DNA of 12,341 nt from Pseudomonadota bacterium (GTDB lineage Bacteria > Desulfobacterota > Desulfovibrionia > Desulfovibrionales > Desulfovibrionaceae): the NCBI GenBank assembly GCA_023426275.1, contig JAFABC010000280.1, positions 1-12,341 of the forward strand, in the 5' to 3' direction. Positions 6,454-12,341 of this stretch are shown here, piece after piece; position 1 is the stretch's first letter; the number at the start of each line of letters is the position of its first letter. The notes under the pieces are model-generated. The model made no database searches. It saw only the letters and a list, made by a program, of their open reading frames with translations, and was not told the origin of the DNA. The translations under genes were made by a program, and so were the position numbers.

Positions 6454-7929
6454 TTATTGCTTGATGATGGCATCGAATTTGCACTTATCGTAGCAAGAGC
6501 CGCACTTGATGCACTTGCTGGCATCAATGGTGTGCGGATGCTTCTTCGTGCCGGAGATGCACTCCACCGGGCAGACCTTGGTGCACAGCGTGCAGCCTGT
6601 GCACTTGGCCGGATCGATGCTGTAGGTCAGCATGGCCGTGCAGACATGGGCCGGGCACTTCTTGTCCACGACGTGGGCGATGTACTCGTGTCCGAAGGTG
6701 TCCATGGTGGACAGGATGGGGTTGGGCATGGTCTGGCCGAGACCGCACAGGGCCGTGTCCTTGATGTTTTCGCACAGGGACTTGAGCCGGGGCAGATCTT
6801 CCTTGGTGCCCTTGCCCTTGGTGATCTTGTCGAGGATCTCGTAAAGGCGCTTGGAACCGATGCGGCAGGGGGTGCACTTGCCGCAGGTCTCGTCCATGGT
6901 GAAGTCGAGGAAGAACTTGGCCACCGAGACCATGCAGTCGTCCTCGTCCATGACGACCATGCCGCCGGAGCCCATCATGGACTTGCGGGCGATGAGGGAC
7001 TCGTAGTCGATGGCCACGTCCAGGTCCTTGTAGGACAGGGCGCCGCCGGAGGGACCGCCGGTCTGCACGGCCTTGAATTCCTTGCCATTGGGGCAGCCGC
7101 CGCCGATCTCGAAGATGACCTCGCGCAGGGTGGTGCCCATGGGGACTTCGATGAGGCCGACGTTTTGGATCTTGCCGGCCAGGGCGAAGACCTTGGTGCC
7201 CTTGGTGGTGGCGGTGCCGATGGAGGAGAACCAGTCCGCGCCCTTGAGCACGATGGCCGGCACGTTGGCGAAGGTCTCGACGTTGTTGACGATGGTGGGC
7301 TTTTCCCAATAGCCGGACTGGGCCGGGAAGGGCGGCTTGGTCACGGGTTCGCCGCGCTTGCCTTCCATGGACTTGATCAGGGCCGTTTCCTCGCCGCACA
7401 CGAAGGCGCCGGCGCCGTACTTGAGCTCGATGTCGAAGTCGAAGCCCGAGCCGAAGATGTTCTCGCCGAGCAGGCCCAGGGCGCGGGCGTCGTCGATGGC
7501 CTTGCGCAGGCGCTTGATGGCGAGGGGATACTCGGCCCGGATGTAGACCGTGCCCTTGGTGGCGCCGATGGCGTAGCCGCCGATGGCCATGGCCTCGACC
7601 ACCGAGTGGGGGTCGCCTTCGAGCACGGCGCGGTCCATGAACGCACCCGGGTCGCCTTCGTCGGCGTTGCACACCATGTATTTCTGGTCGGCCTGGTTGG
7701 CCAGGGCGATGCCCCATTTGACGCCGGTGGGGAAGCCGCCGCCCCCGCGGCCGCGCAGGCCCGAGGTCTTGATCAGTTCCACCACCTCGGCCGGGGTCAT
7801 GGTCAACACCTTGGCCAGGGCCTCGTAACCGCGAACGGCAATATAGTCATCCAGGCTTTCGGGATCGATAAAGCCGCAGTTGCGGGTCGCGATCCGAAGC
7901 TGCTTTTTTTCCGTGGTCGTCGCTGGCAT
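6454..7929 (-). CDS. hndC: NAD(P)-linked hydrogenase flavoprotein subunit HndC (NuoF-like)
   Basis: HndC is the diaphorase subunit that binds FMN and NAD(P)H and is the probable electron-bifurcating centre. The 491-aa product has the glycine-rich FMN/NADH site SGLRGRGGGGFPTGVKW (56-72), the NuoF motif GAGAFVCGEETALIKSMEG (172-190), and the N3-type [4Fe-4S] ligands C349-x2-C352-x2-C355 plus C395. A C-terminal 2[4Fe-4S] ferredoxin follows (C443/446/449/453 and C473/476/479/483). It lacks the N-terminal thioredoxin-like [2Fe-2S] domain of longer HydB proteins; here that domain is the separate protein HndB just upstream. The ATG at 7929 has GGGAG seven bases before it, and the gene starts 25 bp after hndB. 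In D. fructosovorans this complex was reported to bifurcate electrons between NAD and ferredoxin. Applying that here is inference from similarity. Confidence 0.97.
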   Translation of the reverse strand: MPATTTEKKQLRIATRNCGFIDPESLDDYIAVRGYEALAKVLTMTPAEVVELIKTSGLRGRGGGGFPTGVKWGIALANQADQKYMVCNADEGDPGAFMDRAVLEGDPHSVVEAMAIGGYAIGATKGTVYIRAEYPLAIKRLRKAIDDARALGLLGENIFGSGFDFDIELKYGAGAFVCGEETALIKSMEGKRGEPVTKPPFPAQSGYWEKPTIVNNVETFANVPAIVLKGADWFSSIGTATTKGTKVFALAGKIQNVGLIEVPMGTTLREVIFEIGGGCPNGKEFKAVQTGGPSGGALSYKDLDVAIDYESLIARKSMMGSGGMVVMDEDDCMVSVAKFFLDFTMDETCGKCTPCRIGSKRLYEILDKITKGKGTKEDLPRLKSLCENIKDTALCGLGQTMPNPILSTMDTFGHEYIAHVVDKKCPAHVCTAMLTYSIDPAKCTGCTLCTKVCPVECISGTKKHPHTIDASKCIKCGSCYDKCKFDAIIKQ

Positions 7930-7954
7930 GTTTCGTCTCCCGGTAGGTTGCGTC

Positions 7955-8335
7955 TTACAGGACTACCCGTTCGTAGTTGACAGGGATGATTCCCTCGACC
8001 GGTTCGCCCTTCATAATGTATTCGGTGACCAGTTCCCGGGCCTTGACCTCGTCCACCCCGCCGAAGACCACGGGTTCCTTGCCGGGCAGGGTGATTTCCA
8101 CGGTGGGCTCGGCATAGCAGTAGGTCATGCAGCCGGACTGCATGAATTCCACGCCGGTCAGGGCGTTTTTCGCCACTTCGTCCTGCATGGCCTCCATGGC
8201 GGTCTTGCCGCCGGCGGCGATGGAGCAGGTGGCCAGCGAGACGTTGATGATCGTCTTGCTGCTCTTGGCTGCGGCGCGATCCAGGATTTCCTGGCGCTTT
8301 GCCTTGAGGTCGTCGAGGGATTTTATCATGCTCAT
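7955..8335 (-). CDS. hndB: NAD(P)-linked hydrogenase thioredoxin-like [2Fe-2S] subunit HndB
   Basis: HndB is a small thioredoxin-fold ferredoxin that corresponds to the N-terminal domain of longer NuoF/HydB hydrogenase subunits, and it probably passes electrons within HndABCD. The 126-aa product has a charged helical N-terminus (about 1-27) followed by the ferredoxin fold with VSLATCSIAAGG (32-43) and SGCMTYCYAEP (67-77). Only three cysteines are present (C37, C69, C73). The first position of the usual Cx4C pair appears to be serine or alanine. The Cx3C pair and the following EP motif are intact. The ATG at 8335 is chosen over the one at 8329 because AAGGAG lies six bases upstream of it. It sits between hndA (57-bp gap with a small hairpin at 8369-8383) and hndC. 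Confidence 0.93.
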   Translation of the reverse strand: MSMIKSLDDLKAKRQEILDRAAAKSSKTIINVSLATCSIAAGGKTAMEAMQDEVAKNALTGVEFMQSGCMTYCYAEPTVEITLPGKEPVVFGGVDEVKARELVTEYIMKGEPVEGIIPVNYERVVL

Positions 8336-8368
8336 GGAGCGCTCCTTGGCTGTCTTGGCTGTGGTGCC

Positions 8369-8383
8369 GGGCGTGCGACGCCC
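8369..8383. repeat. small stem-loop between hndA and hndB
   Basis: GGGCGT/ACGCCC forms a perfect 6-bp stem around GCG in the 57-bp hndA-hndB gap. No U-tract follows, so it is more likely an intercistronic stability or processing element than a terminator. Significance is uncertain. Confidence 0.4.
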
Positions 8384-8392
8384 GCGCGACGA

Positions 8393-8908
8393 CTAGTACT
8401 CGGCCAGAATCTTCTTCACCTGACCCGGGGTGACGTTGCCGTAGACCTTCTCGCCGACCATGACGATGGGGGCCAGGGCGCAGCCGCCGACGCAGCGCAG
8501 GGTGTCGATGGAAAACTTGCCGTCCGGAGTGACGTCGCCGATGTCGATCTTGAGCTGTTCCTTGAAGGCCTGGACAACCTTGTCCGCGCCCTTGACGAAG
8601 CAGGCCGTGCCCATGCAGATCGAGATGGGATGCTTGCCCTTGGGCACCATGGTGAAGAACGTGTAGAAGCTGACCACGCCGTAGACCTGGGCCAGAGGAA
8701 CTTCCATGTAGTCGGCGACGAACTGCTGCACCTCGATGGGGAGGTAGCCGAATACGCTCTGTGCTTTGTGCAGCACGGTGACAAGATGACCTTCTTTCTG
8801 AGGCAATGATTCAATGAACTGGACAACTTCCTTGTACAAAGGCTGTGGCAGTACGGCATGATCCGGCATTCTGCATTCGCCGACTGCTTGACAAGATGAG
8901 TTTTGCAT
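8393..8908 (-). CDS. hndA: NAD(P)-linked hydrogenase NuoE-like [2Fe-2S] subunit HndA
   Basis: HndA is the 24-kDa-subunit-like (NuoE) ferredoxin of the cytoplasmic HndABCD complex. From the ATG at 8908 it is 171 aa. An N-terminal helical domain (about 20-85, including GYLPIEVQQFVADYM and VYGVVSFYTFF) precedes a thioredoxin-like [2Fe-2S] domain. Its ligands are C98-x4-C103 (ICMGTACF) and C139-x3-C143 (CVGGC). The start is ambiguous. A TTG at 8914, two codons earlier, has AAGGAG at ideal spacing (six bases), while the ATG at 8908 is about 12 bases from that SD and nine from the overlapping GAGG. I prefer ATG because 171 aa matches my memory of the D. fructosovorans protein. It is the first gene of the hnd operon and is followed by hndB. 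Confidence 0.94.
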   Translation of the reverse strand: MQNSSCQAVGECRMPDHAVLPQPLYKEVVQFIESLPQKEGHLVTVLHKAQSVFGYLPIEVQQFVADYMEVPLAQVYGVVSFYTFFTMVPKGKHPISICMGTACFVKGADKVVQAFKEQLKIDIGDVTPDGKFSIDTLRCVGGCALAPIVMVGEKVYGNVTPGQVKKILAEY

Positions 8909-9022
8909 ACCCAAGCACCTCTCCTTGCGGCATTTGAAGTTCCTGGAACGTGAGGCCCTCTCGCACCGTCGGGACGGACGACGGCTGACCGGCCTGCTGG
9001 TTTTTCCTGCCCCTCACGTAAC

Positions 9023-9040
9023 TTGTGATATTTTTCACAA
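9023..9040. promoter_or_regulatory. CRP/FNR-family operator upstream of hndABCD
   Basis: TTGTGA at 9023-9028 and TCACAA at 9035-9040 form a perfect inverted repeat with a six-base AT-rich spacer. This is the canonical TGTGA-N6-TCACA architecture bound by CRP/FNR-family regulators. Its centre is about 123 bp upstream of the hndA ATG, between an AT-rich zone and the hndA leader, so it is well placed to control the hydrogenase operon. Which family member binds it (a cAMP-type, redox, CO or nitrosative-stress sensor) cannot be told from the site. Confidence 0.65.
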
Positions 9041-9363
9041 TTTAGGAGGGCTTGCTTCCTGCGGCGCAACAATTCCGGCGGACCGGATGTTCGCCTTTGC
9101 TTTCTCTTTCGCCTCTCAAGACAGCAAGAAGCGGACCAATATTGTTTATTTTTAAAAATCAGGAAGTTATAAAAAATGAAAACACGCAGCCCCTGGTTCA
9201 GGGGGCACGCTGGGCACCCTTGCCCGGGCGAGGCGCGGCGGTATCGTCAGATGTCTTCAAAATATTCTTTTAATTTTGGTATGTTATCACTGGAAAGACA
9301 AAGTGCGCTAGCCCTCGGGAAAAAATGGGTCAAAATGCTACTCCTTTTTCCGGCTCCGGTGCG

Positions 9364-9380
9364 CCCGGTTGGCAACCGGG
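9364..9380. repeat. perfect stem-loop in hnd upstream region
   Basis: CCCGGTT (9364-9370) pairs with AACCGGG (9374-9380) across GGC, and the stem can extend to 8 bp with a one-base loop. It lies in GC-rich non-coding DNA between the chemoreceptor terminator and the AT-rich island. No role is assigned. Confidence 0.4.
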
Positions 9381-9512
9381 CATGGGACGTGCCCGGCTGC
9401 GGGGACACTGCCCGGGCCTTGCACTTCCCGGAGCCTGCAAAGCCTGTCGGGACGGGCGGATACGGCCGGCACCGGGCGGACGGCCATTGGCCGCCGCCGC
9501 GCGTTTGCAGCG

Positions 9513-9551
9513 ACCGGCCCGAAACGACGACGGCCGGTGCGTGACCGGCCG
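9513..9551. repeat. three alternating complementary arms (mutually exclusive hairpins)
   Basis: ACCGGCC (9513-9519), GGCCGGT (9532-9538) and ACCGGCC (9544-9550) alternate, so the middle arm can pair with either neighbour. The right-hand hairpin CGGCCGGT/ACCGGCCG (9531-9551, five-base loop) is the stronger. It lies immediately downstream of the chemoreceptor terminator on the minus strand and may back up termination. Confidence 0.45.
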
Positions 9552-9555
9552 GGCG

Positions 9556-9588
9556 TAAAAGAGAGCCGGGCGCACCCGCGCCCGGCTC
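9556..9588 (-). terminator. intrinsic terminator of the cytochrome-chemoreceptor unit
   Basis: A perfect 11-bp stem, GAGCCGGGCGC (9563-9573) with GCGCCCGGCTC (9578-9588), has a four-base loop. On the minus strand it is followed at once by TCTTTTA. It begins about 29 bp after the chemoreceptor stop codon. This is a textbook rho-independent terminator and separates the unit from hndABCD. Confidence 0.85.
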
Positions 9589-9616
9589 AGGGAAAGGGAG
9601 GTTGGCTGGCACTCCC

Positions 9617-11395
9617 CTAGGCGAGCATGTCGTTGATGAGCGTCTTGAGATTCTGGGCCTCGTGGTTGAGCCCGGACACGGCCGACTCCGAATCCTCCAT
9701 GGCCGAGGCCGTATCCTGGGAAATGAGGCTGATCGACTCCACGGTGCGGCTGATTTCCTCGCTGACCGCCGATTGCTGCTCGGCCGCCGCCGCGATGGCC
9801 TGCACCTGATCGGCCGAGGTCCCGACCAGCGAGACGATGCCCGACAGGGCATCGCCCGAGCGGCGGGCCAGGGCATCGGCTCCTTCGATGGCCGAGGCCG
9901 CCGCCTCGACGCTGGCCACGTGGTGGTTGGTGCCGCGCTGGATGGCGGTGATGGCCTGCTCCACCTCGCGGGTGGCGGTCATGGTCTTCTCGGCCAGCTT
10001 GCGCACCTCGTCGGCCACCACGGCGAAGCCGCGGCCGGCCTCGCCGGCCCGGGCCGCCTCGATGGCCGCGTTGAGCGCCAGCAGGTTGGTCTGGTCGGCG
10101 ATATCGGAAATGACGCCGATGACCGTGCCGATGCCCTGGGCCTCGCGGCCGAGCACGGTGATGTCCTCGCGAAGCGAGGCCGCCTTTTCCCGGATCGCGC
10201 CGATCATGGACACCAGTTCGAGCACGGTCTTTGAGCCGTCGTCGGCCTGTTCGCGGGCCTGCCGGGCCGTGATCGCGGCTTCCTCGGCGTTTTTGGCCAC
10301 TTCCAGCACGGCGGCGTTCATTTCATTGATGGCCAGCGAGGTTTCCCCGGCCGAGGCCTTTTGCGTCCGCGCCCCGTCCCGGGCCTGATCCACCTTGACC
10401 GAGAGCGCGTCGCAGGCGTCGCCCAGCCGGGCCAGCACGCCTTCCAGGGTGCGGGCGGCGGCCGCCGCGCCTTCACGCCGGGCGGCCAAGGCCTGTTCGC
10501 GGGCCGTTTCGGCCTCGGCCAGACAGGTCCCGGCCCGCTCGGCCTCGTTGGCCGCCTCGCGGGACTTGTCGTCGGCCTCGGCGATCTTGCCCTTGAGGTT
10601 TTCGACCAGGGTGCACAGCGCCCCGCCAAGGGTCGTGATCTCGTCGGTGCGGCGGGTACGCTGGCGCGCCTCAACCCGGTTGTGGATGTCCAGGCAGGCC
10701 TCCATCTCGCCCGTGGCGATGCGCTCGCTGCGCGAGGACAAAAAGCCCAGCCGGTCGATGATGGTGCGCTTCATGAAAAACCACAGCGCGGCCACCAGGG
10801 CGAGCAGGCCGCCCAGGGAAAGCAGGCCGGTCTTGATCTGGGCGTTGCGCAACGCCCCCATTTCCGCGCCCACGTCCTCCACCGTGACCAGCGCGCCAAG
10901 CACGGCCCGGCTGGCTCCGTGGCAGTGGTGGCAGTCGGGCGCGTTTTTCACCGTGCGGATGGTGACGAAGGCCGGCCGGCCGGCCACGGTCTCCAGGCCG
11001 TCGCTGTCATGCCCCTGGGTCAGGGAGGCGTCGAGCCGCCGGCCCAGTTCCGGCGCGTCCACGGCGTCGCGCAGGGGCTGCCGCAGGGCCTTGGTGTCGG
11101 TGGAATAGGTGGTTTCGCCGCGAAAGTCTGTCAGAAAGGCCTTGAACCGGCTTTCGGCACCGGCAATCTTGGCGAACTGGTTGGCCGTGCCATCGCTGTC
11201 GCCAAGCAGCATGGGCTCGTTGACCACGAGCTGGATGAGGCCGGCCGAGCGCATGGCCGCCTGCCGGATATGATCGAGGGACATGTGGCGCTGCCATAGC
11301 GCATTGGCCGTAAAAAGACCGGCGAGCACGACTGCCGCGACCAGGCTGACCAGCAGCAGGGCCTTGGCGCCAAGCGATCGGGTACGTCTGGACAT
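9617..11395 (-). CDS. methyl-accepting chemotaxis protein with periplasmic c-type heme site (DcrA-like)
   Basis: This is an inner-membrane chemoreceptor that would signal to CheA/CheW. The 592-aa product has a first membrane helix (about 11-34), a periplasmic sensor (about 35-187) carrying the heme-attachment motif C155-H-H-C158-H159, a second helix (about 188-208), a HAMP-like linker (about 209-270, with DEITTLGGAL), and a long coiled-coil signalling domain. The highly conserved hairpin tip is around 425-470 (DIADQTNLLALNAAIEAARA and GRGFAVVADEVRKLAE). There is no CheR-binding pentapeptide at the C-terminus. A covalent heme in the sensor recalls Desulfovibrio DcrA, a reported oxygen/redox receptor; the ligand here is inferred. 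The ATG at 11395 has GGGAG eight bases upstream, and the frame continuing further back lacks similarity. It follows the tetraheme cytochrome gene by 58 bp, probably in one transcript, and ends at a strong terminator. Confidence 0.93.
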   Translation of the reverse strand: MSRRTRSLGAKALLLVSLVAAVVLAGLFTANALWQRHMSLDHIRQAAMRSAGLIQLVVNEPMLLGDSDGTANQFAKIAGAESRFKAFLTDFRGETTYSTDTKALRQPLRDAVDAPELGRRLDASLTQGHDSDGLETVAGRPAFVTIRTVKNAPDCHHCHGASRAVLGALVTVEDVGAEMGALRNAQIKTGLLSLGGLLALVAALWFFMKRTIIDRLGFLSSRSERIATGEMEACLDIHNRVEARQRTRRTDEITTLGGALCTLVENLKGKIAEADDKSREAANEAERAGTCLAEAETAREQALAARREGAAAAARTLEGVLARLGDACDALSVKVDQARDGARTQKASAGETSLAINEMNAAVLEVAKNAEEAAITARQAREQADDGSKTVLELVSMIGAIREKAASLREDITVLGREAQGIGTVIGVISDIADQTNLLALNAAIEAARAGEAGRGFAVVADEVRKLAEKTMTATREVEQAITAIQRGTNHHVASVEAAASAIEGADALARRSGDALSGIVSLVGTSADQVQAIAAAAEQQSAVSEEISRTVESISLISQDTASAMEDSESAVSGLNHEAQNLKTLINDMLA

Positions 11396-11453
11396 GGGGG
11401 GAACTCCCGCGCGGAGACGGATTCGCGCCTGGAATGGAGGTTGGTTCCGGGGC

Positions 11454-11921
11454 TTAGTGCGCGCCGGCCTGCAAGAGCGGCTTGAAGCCGAAGGCACGGA
11501 CGCGGGCGGCATTGTGACACTGCTGGCACTCGGCCAGGGTCGGCTTGCCCTTGATGACCGCCGGATCGCCCGAGGCGGCATGAAGCGAACCCGGGCCGTG
11601 GCAGACTTCACAACCGGCGTCGGCCATGGCCGGGGTGGCGGAGAAGCTGGTGAAGCCGCCCGGCTTGCCATGCCCGGTGGCATGGCAGTCGAAGCATTTG
11701 TCCAGCTCCTCGGGAGTGAGCTTTTTGGCCATCAGCCGGATGTTTTTCGAGGAATGGGCTTTGCGGGAATGCTTCATGAACGCGGCGTGCTGGTCGGGAT
11801 GACAGTCCGCGCAGGCGGCGGTGCCCACATAATGGGCCGTTTCCGCGTCAGCCGCCCGGACGGTCACAGGAAAAAGGAGGAGAGTCGCCAGAATCAGGAT
11901 CGGAACGTTTCGCCTTCCCAT
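11454..11921 (-). CDS. periplasmic tetraheme cytochrome c (cytochrome c554-like family)
   Basis: This is a secreted electron-transfer protein of 155 aa. A signal peptide covers residues 1 to about 24: a basic MGRRN start, a hydrophobic core ILILATLLLFPV, and a VRA-A cleavage region. The mature part has four CxxCH heme motifs: C37-x2-C40-H41, C76-x2-C79-H80, C104-x2-C107-H108 and C132-x2-C135-H136. Additional histidines (H45, H51, H56, H84, H114) could serve as axial ligands. The opening YVGTAACADCH and the overall layout resemble the cytochrome c554/multiheme family rather than the compact tetraheme c3. I start at the ATG at 11921, seven bases after AAGGAG. An ATG at 11927 is only one base from that SD. 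The partner is unknown. The heme chemoreceptor encoded 58 bp downstream suggests a shared link to redox sensing or periplasmic electron flow. Confidence 0.92.
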   Translation of the reverse strand: MGRRNVPILILATLLLFPVTVRAADAETAHYVGTAACADCHPDQHAAFMKHSRKAHSSKNIRLMAKKLTPEELDKCFDCHATGHGKPGGFTSFSATPAMADAGCEVCHGPGSLHAASGDPAVIKGKPTLAECQQCHNAARVRAFGFKPLLQAGAH

Positions 11922-12063
11922 TAGCATACTCCTTTTTGGGGGGGACGAAAGGGCCGCCTCCGCTGGGGCCGCGGTCCGTGCGCCGCTCCCAATGGCCTCG
12001 CCGCGCGTCCCGCCGGGCAGGGGGGGGCGGGACACGCGTCGAAGCCGTTTCCGCAAAGGAAGT

Positions 12064-12080
12064 AAGCAAGATGCATACCG
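12064..12080 (-). promoter_or_regulatory. candidate sigma-54 promoter for the cytochrome-chemoreceptor unit
   Basis: On the minus strand the sequence CGGTATGCATCTTGCTT has GG and GC separated by exactly ten bases, with a good TTGCT -12 element and a partial -24 element (GGTATG against GGCACG). It would start transcription near 12054, giving an untranslated leader of about 130 bases. The -24 mismatches keep this a candidate only. Confidence 0.35.
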
Positions 12081-12311
12081 GGGAATGGATTTTTCCCGAC
12101 TTCGTGACGGAAATCGCAAAGTGCGGTCGGAAAATGGGTGGGAATGCGCTGCCCGCGCGGCTTTCCGGCGTGCGTTCGCCTGTTGCGACGCTCCTCCGGC
12201 AAACAATCGTCGGCCGGCCACGCGGCCGGTCAATCACGCCTTTGGAGCCTTTTGTCTCAAACAACGCGAAAAGGTGTGTCAAATGCCGTCGGAAGCCGGG
12301 GAGGAGAAGAC

Positions 12312-12341
12312 GCCCCCGGCGGCCGGGGGCATGATGCCCCC
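12312..12341. repeat. overlapping GC-rich hairpins at the window edge
   Basis: GCCCCCGG (12312-12319) pairs perfectly with CCGGGGGC (12323-12330). The same right arm, GGGGGC (12325-12330), can instead pair with GCCCCC (12336-12341) across ATGAT. On the minus strand the first hairpin is followed by pyrimidine-rich GTCTTCTCCTCC, so it may be the terminator of a gene lying to the right of the window. Confidence 0.45.

Larger units (their letters stand above)
8909..9616. other. 708-bp gene-free region upstream of hndA
   Basis: No convincing protein gene is present. Read on the minus strand from the chemoreceptor gene to hndA, it holds the chemoreceptor terminator (9556-9588), GC-rich stem-loops (9513-9551 and 9364-9380), an AT-rich island (about 9248-9290), two adjacent hairpins (9190-9225), a second AT-rich island (about 9139-9180), a CRP/FNR-type palindrome (9023-9040), and a leader hairpin CCGTCG/CGACGG (8966-8984). 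The AT-rich islands contrast strongly with the surrounding GC-rich DNA and are the likely promoter zones. I found no -35/-10 pair good enough to call. Confidence 0.7.
11922..12341. other. upstream region of the cytochrome gene, no gene seen
   Basis: These 420 bp contain no convincing coding sequence. Open frames here lack family resemblance, and their proposed starts have no good SD. The region contains a possible sigma-54 promoter (12064-12080), a weak inverted repeat GGGAA/TTCCC (12081-12097), a hairpin CCGGCC/GGCCGG (12214-12229), and two competing hairpins at the right edge (12312-12341) that may belong to the end of a gene outside the window. Confidence 0.6.

Noticed and set aside
4527..6464. 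645-codon plus-strand open frame antisense to hndD
   Set aside because: It has a repetitive G/A/V/D/H composition typical of the complement of a GC-rich gene. hndD on the other strand has every expected cluster motif.
6346..7980. 544-codon plus-strand open frame antisense to hndC
   Set aside because: Composition is of the antisense type and no domain is seen. hndC fully explains the region.
9176..9544. 122-codon plus-strand open frame in the hnd upstream region
   Set aside because: It has only a poorly spaced purine stretch upstream, a composition that shifts from AT-rich to GC-rich along its length, no recognisable motif, and it spans several hairpins. A small gene from the ATG at 9251 is not excluded but is unsupported.
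9247..9616. Minus-strand open frame running out of the chemoreceptor 3' end in another frame
   Set aside because: Its start lies inside the chemoreceptor gene, and its sequence crosses the strong terminator at 9556-9588.
8909..9616. tRNA or known riboswitch in the hnd upstream gap
   Set aside because: I could not fit a cloverleaf, a T-loop motif or a known riboswitch core to the hairpins seen.
12254..12282. TTGACA -35-like hexamer on the minus strand with a 17-base spacer
   Set aside because: The matching -10 position reads TGAGAC, only two of six consensus bases. It is also about 330 bases from the cytochrome start.
11848..12282. Open frames upstream of and overlapping the cytochrome start
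   Set aside because: They are low-complexity R/P-rich translations with no good SD or motif, and they overlap the signal peptide region of the cytochrome in another frame.

Overview
The window looks like a chromosomal piece of a high-GC sulfate-reducing deltaproteobacterium of the Desulfovibrio/Solidesulfovibrio type. The evidence is a complete four-subunit HndABCD [FeFe] hydrogenase with subunit lengths (171, 126, 491 and 585 aa) close to those I recall for Desulfovibrio fructosovorans Hnd. The periplasmic tetraheme cytochrome and the heme-binding chemoreceptor also fit. The species assignment is inference from protein resemblance, not a database result.

All nine genes lie on the minus strand, so transcription runs from high to low coordinates in three apparent units. 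(1) 11921-9617: a small tetraheme c-type cytochrome followed by a methyl-accepting chemotaxis protein with a CxxCH heme site in its periplasmic sensor, closed by a strong intrinsic terminator. (2) 8908-4677: hndA-hndB-hndC-hndD, the cytoplasmic NAD(P)-linked, flavin-containing [FeFe] hydrogenase. It is preceded by about 700 bp of non-coding DNA with a perfect CRP/FNR-type palindrome. (3) 4297-26: aspartase, an unrecognised 207-aa protein, hydE and hydF, all overlapping or nearly touching. These are genes for building the H-cluster that HndD needs. A Shine-Dalgarno sequence at the left edge suggests another gene of this operon, plausibly hydG, starts just outside.

The logic is a hydrogenase next to its own maturation machinery. 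HydE and HydF are a radical-SAM enzyme and a GTPase scaffold for the 2Fe subcluster. The aspartase may supply ammonia and fumarate metabolism linked to assembly of the dithiomethylamine bridge. HndABCD couples H2 to NAD(P) and, by analogy with D. fructosovorans, to ferredoxin by electron bifurcation. The upstream cytochrome and heme receptor form a separate redox-sensing or redox-carrying pair.

Three gene-free stretches (4298-4676, 8909-9616, 11922-12341) hold most of the unexplained structure: runs of perfect stem-loops, AT-rich islands, a CRP-like operator, a sigma-54-like promoter and a possible small transcript. I see no transposon, CRISPR array, tRNA or rRNA. No gene here forms an obviously new system. 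The best leads are the unnamed 207-aa protein inside the maturation operon, the CRP-like site before hndA, and the heme receptor-cytochrome pair.
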